In this document: one piece after another, positions 22,226 through 32,878 of the stretch
Position numbering within the stretch: position 1 is the stretch's first letter
How the letters are laid out: each line of letters opens with the position of its first letter
Notes under the pieces: model-generated
The model's input: only the letters and a program-made list of their open reading frames with translations
Database searches by the model: none
Told to the model about the DNA's origin: nothing
Assembly: GCA_002077065.1 (NCBI GenBank)
Contig: NAJO01000011.1
Coordinates: forward strand, 767,001-831,000
DNA: 64,000 nucleotides
Source: Cryoendolithus antarcticus
Lineage: Eukaryota; Ascomycota; Dothideomycetes; Cladosporiales; Cladosporiaceae
Direction: 5' to 3'
Program-made: the position numbers and the translations under genes

Positions 22226-23728
22226 CTATGCCTCATCGGACGTGTCCTGGACTGCAAGCATTGCCTCCTCAGCCGACATCAGTCCTGCATCCCGTGCATT
22301 GCTCTGCGCTGGTGAATGATCCCCAATGGTCGTGACTGCGCACTGATTGCCGGCAATTTTCCAGCCGTAGATGCGCATACCCTGCCACCGGACTACCACC
22401 CATACCGCACTAAACATCACTCCTTGCAAAATCACTTTTGTGGCGAATGCAAGTCCGACTGCGCTGAGGTAGCTGCGGTAGTTGTGCCATCCAACCAGTC
22501 TACTTGTCGATTGACGTGCTGCGAAAGCCAGACCAGCAGCCGACAGTGGAAGACCAGAGTTGATGTACATGACTGCAGATCTGTGCAGGAACAGCGCTTC
22601 CACCGGCAGCATGACCAGCTTGTCCAGGATACTACAAAGCTGCTGCCCGAACCAGGTGGACGGCAGCAGTGCGAGCTGCGTGACGCGGCGTGAAGACCTC
22701 CGTTCATCGGTAGCTGCAGGCCTGGGCCACAGAGCGCGCCCGAAGTATTTGGCGTAGGTGGAGGATCCGAAGGCCGTGAAGTGCGCGTGTCGATGCGGCC
22801 CATCTGTTATGCTAGTGCCAAATGCGCCCCGTGGTACGACGGAACCATATCGCTCGAAGGCTGTAAGGCATAGAAGCGATATAGCGGGAGAGGCGTAAAA
22901 GCGAGTGAGTGAGGCGAACGAAGTTTTGTAGACGTTGCCCGAGAACGAAGACAACGCACGCAAAGTAGGTAAGGGTCGGGCGAAATAGGCCGGCGCTAGC
23001 CCGAGGACTACCGCGCAGCCGTAAGTTGATAGCGGTATCAGCAGTAGTCCTACAGCGACATCTAGGGCGGGACCCAATGCGTGTGCAAACGGTCGCGTGA
23101 TGGCGTGGTGTTCGTGAGATTCACCGGCATCCAGGAACCCATGAACGCGTCCCATGAGTGGTCGCATCATGCGCATTATCACGTCATGAACGGATCTTTG
23201 CATGCTCGCGATCGTATAGTTTAGCACGAACCGCAGTATTGTTGCGTTCCATGCAGCGCCGGGTCGCAAAGCCAGCTCGGTGGTCAATATCAGCCAAAAG
23301 GTAGTCTCTGGAGAATAGAGGCCCACCAGTGCACGTGCCAGCAGGACATCAGAACCCCAGGAGATAAGACCACTGCAAACCCGTGCTCGGGAATACAACT
23401 CCTCACCGCAGGCATCCTCGCGCTTGATCATGTCCTCGAGGGCATTGTGGCTAACGTTGGCGCGAAGCTCGGCAGACTCGGCTTCCGCTGCATTGCGTCG
23501 CTCAATTGCACCAACTAAAGCCAGTACCTCGTTTTGCGCATGTCTTAAGTCCGTATCAAATTGCTCCGATCGTGGGTTGGTAGGTCGACCCTTGGCATCA
23601 TACTGCTGAGCATTTAGGTCCTGCTGATTGCCCGTCCGATCCAAGAACTGAGCAAGGTCTTCCGGACGTAGGTCCTCAAAAGCAGAACGGCCGTAGACAA
23701 GACGCTCCAGGTATTGTTGACGGCCCAT
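22226..23728 (-). CDS. Unknown multi-pass membrane protein
   Basis: Single exon, 500 aa, ATG at 23728. I do not recognise a family. Residues 1-105 are hydrophilic and charged. After that come several hydrophobic stretches, for example GPALDVAVGLLLIPLSTYG, VVLGLAPAYFA, YASPAISLLCLTAF and, near the C-terminus, KVILQGVMFSAVWVVV. The layout suggests a protein with a cytosolic N-terminal domain and about five to seven membrane or membrane-associated segments. The C-terminal tail is acidic. It is convergent with the ABCC gene, 86 bp from its stop. Codon use and length support a real gene. No signal peptide. Confidence 0.7.
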   Translation of the reverse strand: MGRQQYLERLVYGRSAFEDLRPEDLAQFLDRTGNQQDLNAQQYDAKGRPTNPRSEQFDTDLRHAQNEVLALVGAIERRNAAEAESAELRANVSHNALEDMIKREDACGEELYSRARVCSGLISWGSDVLLARALVGLYSPETTFWLILTTELALRPGAAWNATILRFVLNYTIASMQRSVHDVIMRMMRPLMGRVHGFLDAGESHEHHAITRPFAHALGPALDVAVGLLLIPLSTYGCAVVLGLAPAYFARPLPTLRALSSFSGNVYKTSFASLTRFYASPAISLLCLTAFERYGSVVPRGAFGTSITDGPHRHAHFTAFGSSTYAKYFGRALWPRPAATDERRSSRRVTQLALLPSTWFGQQLCSILDKLVMLPVEALFLHRSAVMYINSGLPLSAAGLAFAARQSTSRLVGWHNYRSYLSAVGLAFATKVILQGVMFSAVWVVVRWQGMRIYGWKIAGNQCAVTTIGDHSPAQSNARDAGLMSAEEAMLAVQDTSDEA

Positions 23729-24116
23729 ATCGACGACACATGCGTTTGATGTCGTGCGCTCTCAAGGTGAACTGCGCGCAGATTCAGGTCATGTCCAGAA
23801 GGTCGTTAGAAGGACTCCGTGTGACCGCGGACATATCGTTCGCGACTAAAATCATCATGGCAGATTGCACAGGCCTTCGTTCGATGAAATTTCGATGAGA
23901 TTAAGAGAGGCTCTGCAGGTTCCACTTGCCTCAGATATCAATGGATTGGTACGAAGGAGCAGAACGGAAGTCGTCACTTCGTTAGACTCACGGCGCGGCA
24001 TGGACGGGCCGCTCCCTTATCGCCGAGCTCATGTCCGCGCATCTCGGGAAAGTTTCGATGTTGGCGAATTCGACGTGATATGAGAGCTTGACGTTGATTA
24101 CTCTGTTCATCCGGTA
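23729..24116. other. Divergent promoter region
   Basis: 388 bp between the starts of the membrane protein (-) and the Rrp9 gene (+). One 72-codon open frame overlaps but has no features. It presumably contains both promoters. Confidence 0.45.
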
Positions 24117-25895
24117 ATGTCGTCCTTTTTCACACTGCCAGCATCGGCGAAGAAGCGAAAACGCACAGCTCCGGAAAACAGTGCTTCCACATCACGAGCA
24201 AAGCCTGTCAAGCGAAGAGAGGGGAGGGACGAGTCGATATCGGGCAGCGATGAATCGGACGACGATAGACCTTTTCAGGATACGAACATCTCGGACTCGG
24301 AGGATGAAGAGCTGAAAGATGAAGACCCGGCGGCGAAGCGTGTGCGACTCGCAGAGCAATATTTGGCCAACACTCAGAAAGAGCTGCTCGATGATGGCGG
24401 CTTCGATGCGGCAGACGTCGACAGGGAGAACTTGCGTCTACGCATGGGGCAGCGGCTGCAGGAAGATACAGCCGAGAGCAAAGGGAAGCTGTACCGACTC
24501 ATTGCGGATGAGCTGGACTGGAGCAGTGCCAATCAGGTGCAGTTTAGGGTCGATACGAAATCTGTTACTGGAGTGGCGGTATCTGGACGTTATGTGTACA
24601 CTGTGACACAGGACCGCGCGTTGGTGAAATGGGAGCTGCCTGCGAATGCGTCAAATGGAACTGAGAATGAGACAAGCGCAAGGCTATCCCGAAAACCTCG
24701 AAAGGTACTCTTCACCCGTGGTAAGAAAAGGTGCACCAACCACCACGAAAAGGCAATACTCTGCGTTGCGGCATCGCAGGACGGCAAATTCGTGGCTACA
24801 GGAGGACTGGACAACAGACTCATCATCTGGGATCCTGCGATGCTGAAGCCACTGAAAGTCTTCACTGGTTTTGCTCGTGACAATGGACATCGAGACAGCG
24901 TCATATCGCTTGCCTTCCGACGAGGAACAAATCAGCTGTTCAGCGCGAGTAAAGATAGGACTGTCAAGATATGGAGTCTTGACGAGTTAGCGTACGTCGA
25001 TACGCTCTTCGGACATCAGGACGAGGTGGTGGACGTCAGTGTACTAGCGCAAGAGACATGCGTTACAGTAGGAGCGCGAGATCGCACAGCGCGCTTCTGG
25101 AAGGTGTTGGACGAGAGTCAACTAGTCTTCCGTGGTGGTGGCGCAGGAGCCCACAAGTCGAAGGGCTCGAAGGATAGAAAAGCGGACATCCCGCCCGAAG
25201 AACGACCCTACAACGAAGGCTCGATGGATCGCGTAGCATGTATAGACGACGACACGTTCGTCACAGGCTCTGACAACGGCGCTCTCTCACTTTGGAACGT
25301 TCACAAGAAGAAAGCCGTCTTCACCTTCCCCTTAGCCCATGGTCTGGAGCAGCCTCAATCACTCGAAGAGCGGAGTGCTGAACTTGACATATCGCAGTCG
25401 CTCGACGCCGAGGGACCGATGATACTCGACCCGCAGCCGCGCTGGGTCACTGCAATGGCCGCGATACCATTCTCGAACGTATTCGTGACGGGGAGCTGGG
25501 ACGGACATGTGCGCGCTTGGCGAATCAGTGCCGACAAGCGGAGGATAGAGTCCCTCGGATCGCTTGCAACATCGTCTGAGCCGGCTGACGTGGTGGAGGA
25601 TGATGCGAGTGAGCTGTTGCGTGAAGCTCAGCTCAACCCTATGGAACTGGACGAGCCTATGCAGGTGCAGACGCATAGTGAAGGGAGCGCGCAGCTCAAC
25701 GGCGTTGTCAACGATCTTGCCATTGTAGATCGAGACGAGCGCGGGAAGAGCGGTGTTTATGTCGTCGCTGCGATCGGGACCAGTCACAGGCTCGGCCGCT
25801 GGCAGAGATTTGCTGGGAGGAATGGAGCGGTGTTGTTTACTGTTCCTCGGAAGGTCATGGGCGATGGCTTGGCTGTAGCTGCCGACAGTGCATGA
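24117..25895 (+). CDS. RRP9: U3 snoRNP WD40 protein Rrp9 (U3-55K)
   Basis: Single exon, 592 aa. The N-terminus is basic then acidic (MSSFFTLPASAKKRKRTAP, later SGSDESDDDRPF and SDSEDEELKDED), as in nucleolar proteins. A WD40 propeller follows with repeats ending in GLDNRLIIWDP, SKDRTVKIWSLDE, ARDRTARFWKV, SDNGALSLWNVHKKK and SWDGHVRAWRI. HEKAILCVAASQDGKFVATGG is typical of Rrp9. The protein binds the box B/C motif of U3 snoRNA and works in the small-subunit processome for 18S rRNA maturation. Length and order match fungal Rrp9. No introns. Confident assignment. Confidence 0.92.
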   Translation: MSSFFTLPASAKKRKRTAPENSASTSRAKPVKRREGRDESISGSDESDDDRPFQDTNISDSEDEELKDEDPAAKRVRLAEQYLANTQKELLDDGGFDAADVDRENLRLRMGQRLQEDTAESKGKLYRLIADELDWSSANQVQFRVDTKSVTGVAVSGRYVYTVTQDRALVKWELPANASNGTENETSARLSRKPRKVLFTRGKKRCTNHHEKAILCVAASQDGKFVATGGLDNRLIIWDPAMLKPLKVFTGFARDNGHRDSVISLAFRRGTNQLFSASKDRTVKIWSLDELAYVDTLFGHQDEVVDVSVLAQETCVTVGARDRTARFWKVLDESQLVFRGGGAGAHKSKGSKDRKADIPPEERPYNEGSMDRVACIDDDTFVTGSDNGALSLWNVHKKKAVFTFPLAHGLEQPQSLEERSAELDISQSLDAEGPMILDPQPRWVTAMAAIPFSNVFVTGSWDGHVRAWRISADKRRIESLGSLATSSEPADVVEDDASELLREAQLNPMELDEPMQVQTHSEGSAQLNGVVNDLAIVDRDERGKSGVYVVAAIGTSHRLGRWQRFAGRNGAVLFTVPRKVMGDGLAVAADSA

Positions 25896-26306
25896 TCGAG
25901 CCTAGACGTCGGATTTGTACTTGTAAGTCGCGGCAGACCGAAATGGAGATATGTTCTCTCATAAGTATTTCCTCAACCCGATCTAACTGGTAAACTGTAC
26001 TTCAAGTTAACAAATTCGGTTTGCGTAGAATCTTCATCTTTCAATCAAAGTTGAGAAACTGACTAGCAACCGCTATATAGAGTTAGCTCGAATTCTATCC
26101 TGCATTTGTTACGTAAATAGAGTCTCCCCTGCATTTCTCCGAGCGGAGACATGGGAGACCAGACCACCTCCATGTGGCAGCCATGCGAAATATGCCGGGC
26201 GGACATCGCATTATAGCTTCCTGCAACCAAATTCATGTCTCCGTCGTCGAGCACATCGGCTCTGGCGACCGGACACATATTGTGAACGGGAACAGCAATC
26301 TACAAC
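25896..26306. other. Intergenic region
   Basis: 3' end of RRP9 and promoter of the permease gene. It is relatively AT-rich around 25920-26120. No gene is seen. Confidence 0.5.
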
Positions 26307-28013
26307 ATGGCGGAAGGTCAAGTAGGCGAGAAGGTCACCGACGATGGAATGGGAAAGTCTGCAATCGCAGAGCATGCTTCATTGCCACAGGCGCAGGGCC
26401 TCGAGCCAGGAGAGACGAATGCCTCTGGTCATGTGCAAGAGCTGAAAAGACACTTCAGCTTGCTGTCTCTAGTTGGCATGGCTCTGACGGTAGGCAACGT
26501 ATGGCCCGCGATCGGAGGCTCGATCGTCGTGGCCTTGAGCAATGGAGGACCACCAGGTGAGTAACAGCAAATGTACTGACGGGGACCAGCTCACGATTCG
26601 CGACAGGCGTGATCTACGAGTTTATCGTCGTCTCAATCTTCTACTGGTTCGTTGCTGCTTCGATAGCCGAACTCGCCTCTGCCATTCCCTCGTCAGCAGG
26701 GGTCTACCAATGGGCTACCATCACTGGCGGCCCTCGCTGGGGTCGCGTCATAGGCTTCTTTGCGGGCTACTGGAATTGGCTTGCTTGGGTGTTTGGGTTG
26801 GCGTCGTTTACTATGATCCTTGCGACGACAATGGTGCAGATGTGGGCGTTGAAGCATGTCGACTTCGTGCCCTTGCCGTGGCATGTGTTTGTCACATACA
26901 TCCTGGTCACGCTGACGGGTTGCGCGACGGTATGTGCATTCAATAAGGCAATGCCAATGCTGAACCGCGTGGGGCTGTTCTTCATTCTTGCTGGATTCCT
27001 GATCACGATCGTTATCGTTACGGCTATGCCTGGAAAGGGTGGACGACCTGAACATGCTTCGTCGGAGACAGTGTGGAAGACTTGGACCGCCGAAGGATTC
27101 GGCTATCCAAACGGCTTTGTGTTTGTCGCGGGCATGCTGAACGGCGCTTATGCTGTTGGAACGCCGGACGTCACTTCGTAAGATCCAGTCCTCTCCCAGA
27201 ACCAGTGCTCTGACTGACACGACTATCAGGCATCTTGCTGAAGAGATTCCACGAGCTGAGCGCAACGTGCCCATCGCAATCGCATTCCAGATGGGCATCG
27301 GCTTTGCCACAGGACTAGTGTACCTGATCGCCATCATGTACGCGATCAACGACTTCGACAGCCTCTACACTGCACAGTACCCAATTGCCGAAATATACCG
27401 ACAAGCTACAGGCAGCGTTGCTGGATCCATCGGTCTCCTGTTCTTAGTACTAATCTGCATCTACATCAGCGTCATCGGTCTGCATCTTACCTGCGGTCGT
27501 ACTCTCTGGGCTCTCGCACGCGATGGTGCGACACCATTCCCTCGAGCACTTGGTCGCGTGTCGCCACGACTCGGCATGCCTCTCAATGCCACACTGGTCA
27601 CGACAGCCCTGCTTATCGTGCTCGGCGCGATCTATGTCGGGAACACAACTGCCTTCAATGCATTCGTCGGATCCTACATTCAAATGTCGACTTCAAGCTA
27701 CCTTGCTGCGATTCTTCCCAACTTGCTGTCTGGCCGGCGCAACATCCGCAAATGGGGCCCATTTCGCATGACTGGCGTAATTGGCTTTGCGGTCAATGGC
27801 ATCGCATGTGTGTTCATGATCGTGTGGTTCATCATATACTGCTTTCCGTTCACGAGTACGCCAACGGCACAAAGCATGAATTATGCCTCATTACTTTGGG
27901 GTGGGTTTACGATACTGGTGGCACTGTGGTGGTTGCTGGGTGCCAGAAAAGGGTATGTTGGGCCTCCAGTGGCGGATGTTGGTGTGCATGGCGATGATCG
28001 GCGGGATGCATAA
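26307..28013 (+). CDS. APC-family amino acid / GABA / choline-type permease
   Basis: Exons are 26307..26556, 26607..27177 and 27230..28013, giving 534 aa. Introns of 50 and 52 nt keep frame. The protein is a 12-TMS APC transporter. The hydrophilic N-terminus is followed by the first helix LLSLVGMALTVGNVWPAIGGSIVVAL, whose unwound GNVWPAIGG segment is where this superfamily binds the substrate amine. Later come SIAELASAIPSSAGVYQWA, EEIPRAERNVPIAIAFQM and GRTLWALARDGATPF. These resemble the fungal UGA4/HNM1-type amino acid/choline transporter branch. Uptake at the plasma membrane or exchange at the vacuole are both possible. The substrate is not determinable. Confidence 0.9.
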
Positions 28014-28529
28014 ACGGTGATGGTTCTCGGTGTATTTATTGCTGTAGAAAAGTTCCACATAGTGACTGCCTCAGGCAAACACTTGGCGCTCCAAGTCGTC
28101 CACCTCACTTGTCCCGCCTCCCCACGTCTCTGCATACGATTCGATAGCTTCGTTCAGCCTTGCATTAACTTGACCTATTTCCATGGCCGAGACCATTGTG
28201 GCTGCATTGGTTCATCTTTGCCAATGGCCCAGCCGTCACCCAATACGTCGGCTTCATGCAGCTCATTGCGCGGCCATGCGACCAGGGCCACAGGGTGGCA
28301 CAGTCAGAGGGAGCTCTGTAGCACCCGATCGTTCGCCATGGCCTTGGGCACTCAGCCTTGTTGACCTTATCTCTGCGACCCCTCCATCGGATCTATGTCT
28401 CTAGCCGTGTCGCTTCCCCAGTAGGTGGTGCGACTCGTAACTTGCTTCAGATCCTCTTTGTGTTGAGAACCCACGACTGAGTGTGCAGATCCGTGGCTGC
28501 GTTTGATCGTTGCACTAAAGTCGTCAAAG
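28014..28529. other. Intergenic region
   Basis: Permease 3' end and promoter of the next gene. Two overlapping short open frames on the plus strand near 28017-28404 have no features. Nothing else is supported. Confidence 0.5.
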
Positions 28530-31391
28530 ATGGCTTCTTCTTCTAATGACCAAGAACAGCGAGAACCTCTGACGACTGACTTGCATGCTCGAACTCCTTC
28601 ACCACTGCCAGGTTCATCTCAAGCGGGGAACATAACAGCGCGACACCGTCCCGGCTATGCCAGGGTTCCCTCGGTCTCAGTGGTAGACGAGCTTTTCTTC
28701 GAAGATGGCGGGGTCCTGGGGGATAGTCGTCGCGCGGCGAAGTGGCACCCGAACCCCAATGATGGTCTCGGTATCGCCGTGCCAGGCTCGACAGGCAGAT
28801 CCGAGTCTGTGGTGACACCGCCATTGCGCAAGCCTGTGACTTCTGGAAATGTCACAGACTCACCAGAGGCGGCCACACCCGGCTCAGCAAAACCACACAT
28901 GTCTCCACCCTCCACTGGTGGGTTCTTAGGCAGTACTAGGTTTGACAGCAATTTTGGGGATGTCAGGACATCCTACAACTCCTACGCTGGCAATAAGCAT
29001 CAGGCACATCACTCTCAGGCTTCGTTGAACTCGTTCAAGCAACCTTCGGTCTATGCCCACTCCGAAGCAGGTTTACTCTCGGTAAGAACCAAGTACGATG
29101 ACTTCGCACCAGATCAGCACTGCAGAAGTGCAATCGCCTTCAAGCGTGGCCGCTTGACGTGGCTGTCAGCGACGATCATGATCCTCTCAATCTACAGCAC
29201 GATCATGTCAGCCATTTTTCTAATCGTAGCGCTGCGTGGTCCTCGCTACGGTCGAACTATTCGAACAAACGGCGCTCTCACTATATCAGGTGCTACTGTG
29301 CTGACCACGTTCTTCGCTAAGACAATTGAGTTGAGTTTCATCACTGTCATCGTAGCTCTCCTGGGGCAAGCATTGGCTAGACGAGCGCACGACAAGGCGG
29401 CCAGAGGTATCACGCTCGCGGAGATCAGTATGCGCTCCTGGATCTTGCAGCCTGGAACGCTGATCACGCACTGGGAGAGTGTTCGCTATGCAGGCATCAC
29501 TCTTCTAGGAGTCATCTCTCTCCTCGCTGCTGTCATGGCGATGCTATATGTAACTGCTGCGAACGCTCTCGTGCAGCCGCAGCTCAAGTTCAACGAGTGG
29601 CAGCCGACAGTCATGCAAGGTACGTCAGTCCTTCGATATAGACTGTGATCAGCGCTGACATATGCAGGGCTTGTCAAGTCGTCGTTCGCGAACCCGAAGT
29701 ACATTGCAAGTGACTGCAAGTATCCAATACCCGCCGACGTCGACCCAAGTGACGGTTCGACAACTTGCTTGCAACTCGAGCACTCTGCTATGGCCTTTCA
29801 CAATTACTATGGGTACCTCAACACCTGGCACGATGTAGCGTATAGCGGCAATGGCTCTGCAGATCTTGCTAGCCGTCCGAAAGGGTACGCACTTCTGCAC
29901 GACAACACCACTATCATAGCACCTTGGATTGAGCAAGAGTTTGCGAATAACATGACAGCGCTATACAAAGAGCACAATATTATCGTCCTTAATGTGTCGA
30001 TGGCTATGCCACACGTGGGTGTCATCTCAGCAGCTATCGATTCGATCAACGGTATCATGCAGCCTGAGGACCTCGACGGACTAGGAATCTACAGAATTAA
30101 AGCATCCCTGCCGTCCCCTGTTGTGCATGTGCTGTGTGCAACACTTACCGAGGAACAGCTACTGCCACTCACGCTCAGCGCGTGGGAGAACGCTACCTCA
30201 CCCGATAGCTTGATGCCATCAGGCTTCAATGCCTCGGACCCGTATCTTGGAGGCACGAAGCTTGATGCGATTTTCGGCTGGGGCGAAGCATATGGCGAAT
30301 TCAAGTGGCCGCCTGTGTTTCCAAAGCTTCCCATCGGCTACAACACCATCATCAACGAGACCACTGGGATTCCATACGGTCGCGATGCGGTGTACCTGGT
30401 TGGGAACTCTACGGCCATCATGCGCGCAACCGGTGAGATTGCTTACCCGCTGTGCCAAGTAAGAGTCAGTCAAACCCCCATCTGCTACACGACTTACAAC
30501 GCATCGAGCAGTGGCGCGTCCATGGAAGCTATTTGTGGGACCAACGACCCACTGCAGTACAATCACAGCCTCGGGAACGCAACTAGTGGTAACTTCTCTC
30601 TGAACAAGGACTGGCCGAATATCGCTTCTATGTGGATCAAGAGTGAGTACCCAAGCCCACACAACTTTCAAACACCGCTGACAGTAGTAGGTATATCGCT
30701 CGATGGCGGCCTGGTCGACGCGAACGGAAGTAACAGCAGACTGTTGAACCAGCTGGTGACACTCGACTCGAAATTAAATCTTGCCCTTCCGTCCATATCG
30801 GAAGCGCTCGCTGTGATGGCTGGCTATACGCTCTTGCAGTCAACGAAAGATACGCCCTTTGTCGAGTTCTGGGTATGTTTGCAGTTCATTGATAAGTCGA
30901 TACCTCATCCTAACCTTTACCAGAACTACTCGGCCCTCAGCATCGAGCCCGGCCAATACCAGTACTTCAACGCTTCCATACAAGCTCAGCAATACCAGTC
31001 CGGCGGCAATGTCCCCTACCAGCGCGCGTTCGTCGTCATCCTCTTCGCCGTATTCATCCTCAACCTCTGCGCTCTCGTCTACTTCCTAACCCACCGGGAT
31101 TGGTACACAGACTTGAGCGAGCCCAGCAACCTCTTCGGCATACTGATCAACAGTCCGCCGAGCAGAGAGCTCGCCGAAGCCTGCGGAGGTGGACCTACGG
31201 GTGAGCAGTTCCGCTCGTCGTGGAAGTTGCAGGACGATGGTGGGCACTTGTACATGGAAAGCATGGATCCGAATCAAGCGGCTGAGAGTCCGAGTATGCG
31301 GCGAAGGAGGAAATTGAGCGAGGGGTTTGAGATGATGGCTAGTCCTATTCGTAAAGCTACAGAGAGTGTCAGTGAGAGGATGGGTCGGTGA
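28530..31391 (+). CDS. Large membrane protein with glycosylated outer domain, unknown function
   Basis: Exons are 28530..29619 and 29668..31391 (intron 48 nt, MQG|LVKSS in frame), 937 aa. A second, in-frame 51 nt intron is likely at 30873..30923 (GTATGT, branch ATCCTAAC, acceptor CCAG), giving 920 aa. A further weak 42 nt candidate sits near 30641. The N-terminal 210 residues are Ser/Pro-rich and cytosolic. Three membrane segments follow (LTWLSATIMILSIYSTIMSA, FFAKTIELSFITVIVALLG, ITLLGVISLLAAVMAMLYVT). Then comes a domain of about 480 residues with many N-glycosylation sequons and cysteines, and a last membrane segment (FVVILFAVFILNLCALVYFL) before a basic tail. The layout suits a fungal plasma-membrane or wall-associated protein. 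No family recognised. Confidence 0.78.
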
Positions 31392-31988
31392 TATGTGCTT
31401 CACCTCCGTTTGCAGGAAGGCGAGTTTCGTAGATAGCTGCAACTAATGTGATACATAATCAATACATAGGAAAGCAGTGCTTCAGTGAAGACCATGACGC
31501 ACTGCTGCGAATGTCCAGGTCTCCGCTACATAGGCGAAAGTGGCAGTGGGCAATAACTCCACACTTGCACCTGTAACAGGCATGCTCAGGCGAGGACTAC
31601 AGTCCAAGGCCTCGCCTTCGGACCTCGCGAACTCGGAGAGCCATAGTGTACGGTGCGGTGGAAGTCTGACGAGCAGAGATCTTCGGACCGCAACGAAAGA
31701 GAGACACTGATTCGCAACTACGTATGTGCATCATTCAGCTTGCAGAGCCACACTTACAATCGTCTCTGTTTCGAAGGTCTCGCCGGAATGAGACAGTGGT
31801 ACATGCATTGGCAAGGTTTTAGGTGTAGATGTTGTTCGTTGTGCAATAACTGCTGCCCTTCGGTCTGCAACGTCAAGCGTTCGGCGCCTTTCGAATGTAA
31901 TCTCCCTGGTAATGACGCTTTTCTGATCATGAAACGCCACAGTCCAGCCTATGTTGTCCGCTCTGCTTCCCAGCTCGCCACAGACCCT
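31392..31988. other. Convergent intergenic region
   Basis: 3' space between the large membrane protein (+) and RPS28 (-). A plus-strand open frame of about 137 codons covers part of it but continues antisense into RPS28 exons and shows no coding character. Confidence 0.5.
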
Positions 31989-32384
31989 CTATCTCAGCCT
32001 CCTTGCCTCACGCTCGGACTCGAGAAGGCAGAGAATGTCGTCCTCGCGCACTGTTATTGCTGTTAGTACCCAGATCGCCGTGATTTGTCTGTTCTCCTTT
32101 TCTGCGTACCTGGGCCCTTCACATTGCGGATGATTGATCGAGTGGTATCGTCCATGAACTCCACACGCACTTGCGTCACACCTCCACGAGATCCTAGTGT
32201 GGTTGTTAGTTTCTCTTCTTCATTCTGCTTTCGAGTTCCCGAGGGAATGAGCGTATGGGCGTGATCGTACCGGTGCGACCGAGGACGCGGGTGACCTTGA
32301 CGAGTTTGACGGGGACCCTATCATTTTGTCAGTCTTATATCCTCCTCTTCGCCGATGTCGATGCGCTTACTTGGCGGAATCCAT
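31989..32384 (-). CDS. RPS28: 40S ribosomal protein S28 (eS28)
   Basis: Four exons, each too short to stand out alone: 32384..32371, 32317..32271, 32193..32110 and 32050..31989. They total 207 nt, giving 68 aa, exactly the family length. Introns are 53, 77 and 59 nt with GTAAGC, GTACGA and GTACGC donors and TAG/TAG/CAG acceptors. The product starts [20 protein letters not shown], then [27 protein letters not shown], and ends [12 protein letters not shown] followed by TAG. These are the invariant blocks of eS28, which lines the mRNA exit of the small ribosomal subunit. The first coding exon is only 14 nt. The gene is divergent from HIS1, and the shared upstream region carries three CACGTG boxes. 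Confidence 0.96.
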
Positions 32385-32534
32385 GTTTGCGTATGTGTGG
32401 TATCGGGAAAGGTGATTTTTGAGGTCGTGGAGGAGAATTTGGTCGTCGGCGTGGATGTGAAGATCTTCGGTGCGAGGTCGAGGTCGAACTTTTGGCGCAC
32501 CGCCAAGCGAATTTCGCAAGTGTAGTCAAGGGGT

Positions 32535-32540
32535 CACGTG
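32535..32540. promoter_or_regulatory. E-box CACGTG, RPS28-proximal
   Basis: Core CACGTG within TCACGTGA, about 150 bp upstream of the RPS28 start codon. This is the preferred site of Cbf1-type bHLH factors, which bind ribosomal protein promoters in several ascomycetes. Confidence 0.5.
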
Positions 32541-32662
32541 AAAATAAGGTCGCTTCCCGCTCTGCCGCTGCAAGGGCCGACGCTAGCTGCTACCTTATTC
32601 ACAGATTTTGGTGACGATTTGGGCAGGTTGGTGGGATGTCGAGGCAGTGATTTCGAGGGATG

Positions 32663-32668
32663 CACGTG
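32663..32668. promoter_or_regulatory. E-box CACGTG, central
   Basis: Second perfect CACGTG (context TGCACGTGCC), 128 bp from the first and midway between the two genes. Confidence 0.4.
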
Positions 32669-32786
32669 CCAAAGGGTCTGAACGTATCAATTCGTTCGAC
32701 TTAGCGGGGTACAGCCATCTCAAACTCGTCTAATATCCCATCAAAACTCTCCCACACCGCGCCGGTTCGTAAGCCATTGGACGACC

Positions 32787-32798
32787 CACGTGGAGTCA
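32787..32798. promoter_or_regulatory. E-box overlapping a Gcn4/CPC1-like core upstream of HIS1
   Basis: CACGTG at 32787-32792 is followed directly by GAGTCA at 32793-32798, the reverse complement of TGACTC, the core bound by Gcn4/CPC1/CpcA in amino-acid starvation. It lies about 80 bp before the HIS1 ATG, where a general-control element would be expected. Assignment is by motif only. Confidence 0.45.
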
Positions 32799-32878
32799 CT
32801 TGCCTTCTTTTCCCTCACCCCTCTAGTCATATCAGCCTAGTGTTTGCTAGCCCGCTGCACGACATCACACTACTAGCT

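Larger units (their letters stand above)
32385..32878. promoter_or_regulatory. Shared RPS28-HIS1 divergent promoter
   Basis: 494 bp lie between the two start codons, with no convincing gene inside. Three perfect CACGTG palindromes sit at 32535-32540, 32663-32668 and 32787-32792, about 126 bp apart. The first is in the full Cbf1-type context TCACGTGA. A pyrimidine-rich stretch precedes the HIS1 start. Regulation by a bHLH factor such as a Cbf1 relative is an inference from the motif. Confidence 0.6.

Noticed and set aside
31653..32066. 137-codon plus-strand open frame
   Set aside because: It begins in intergenic DNA and runs antisense through RPS28 exon 4; no domain or coding pattern.
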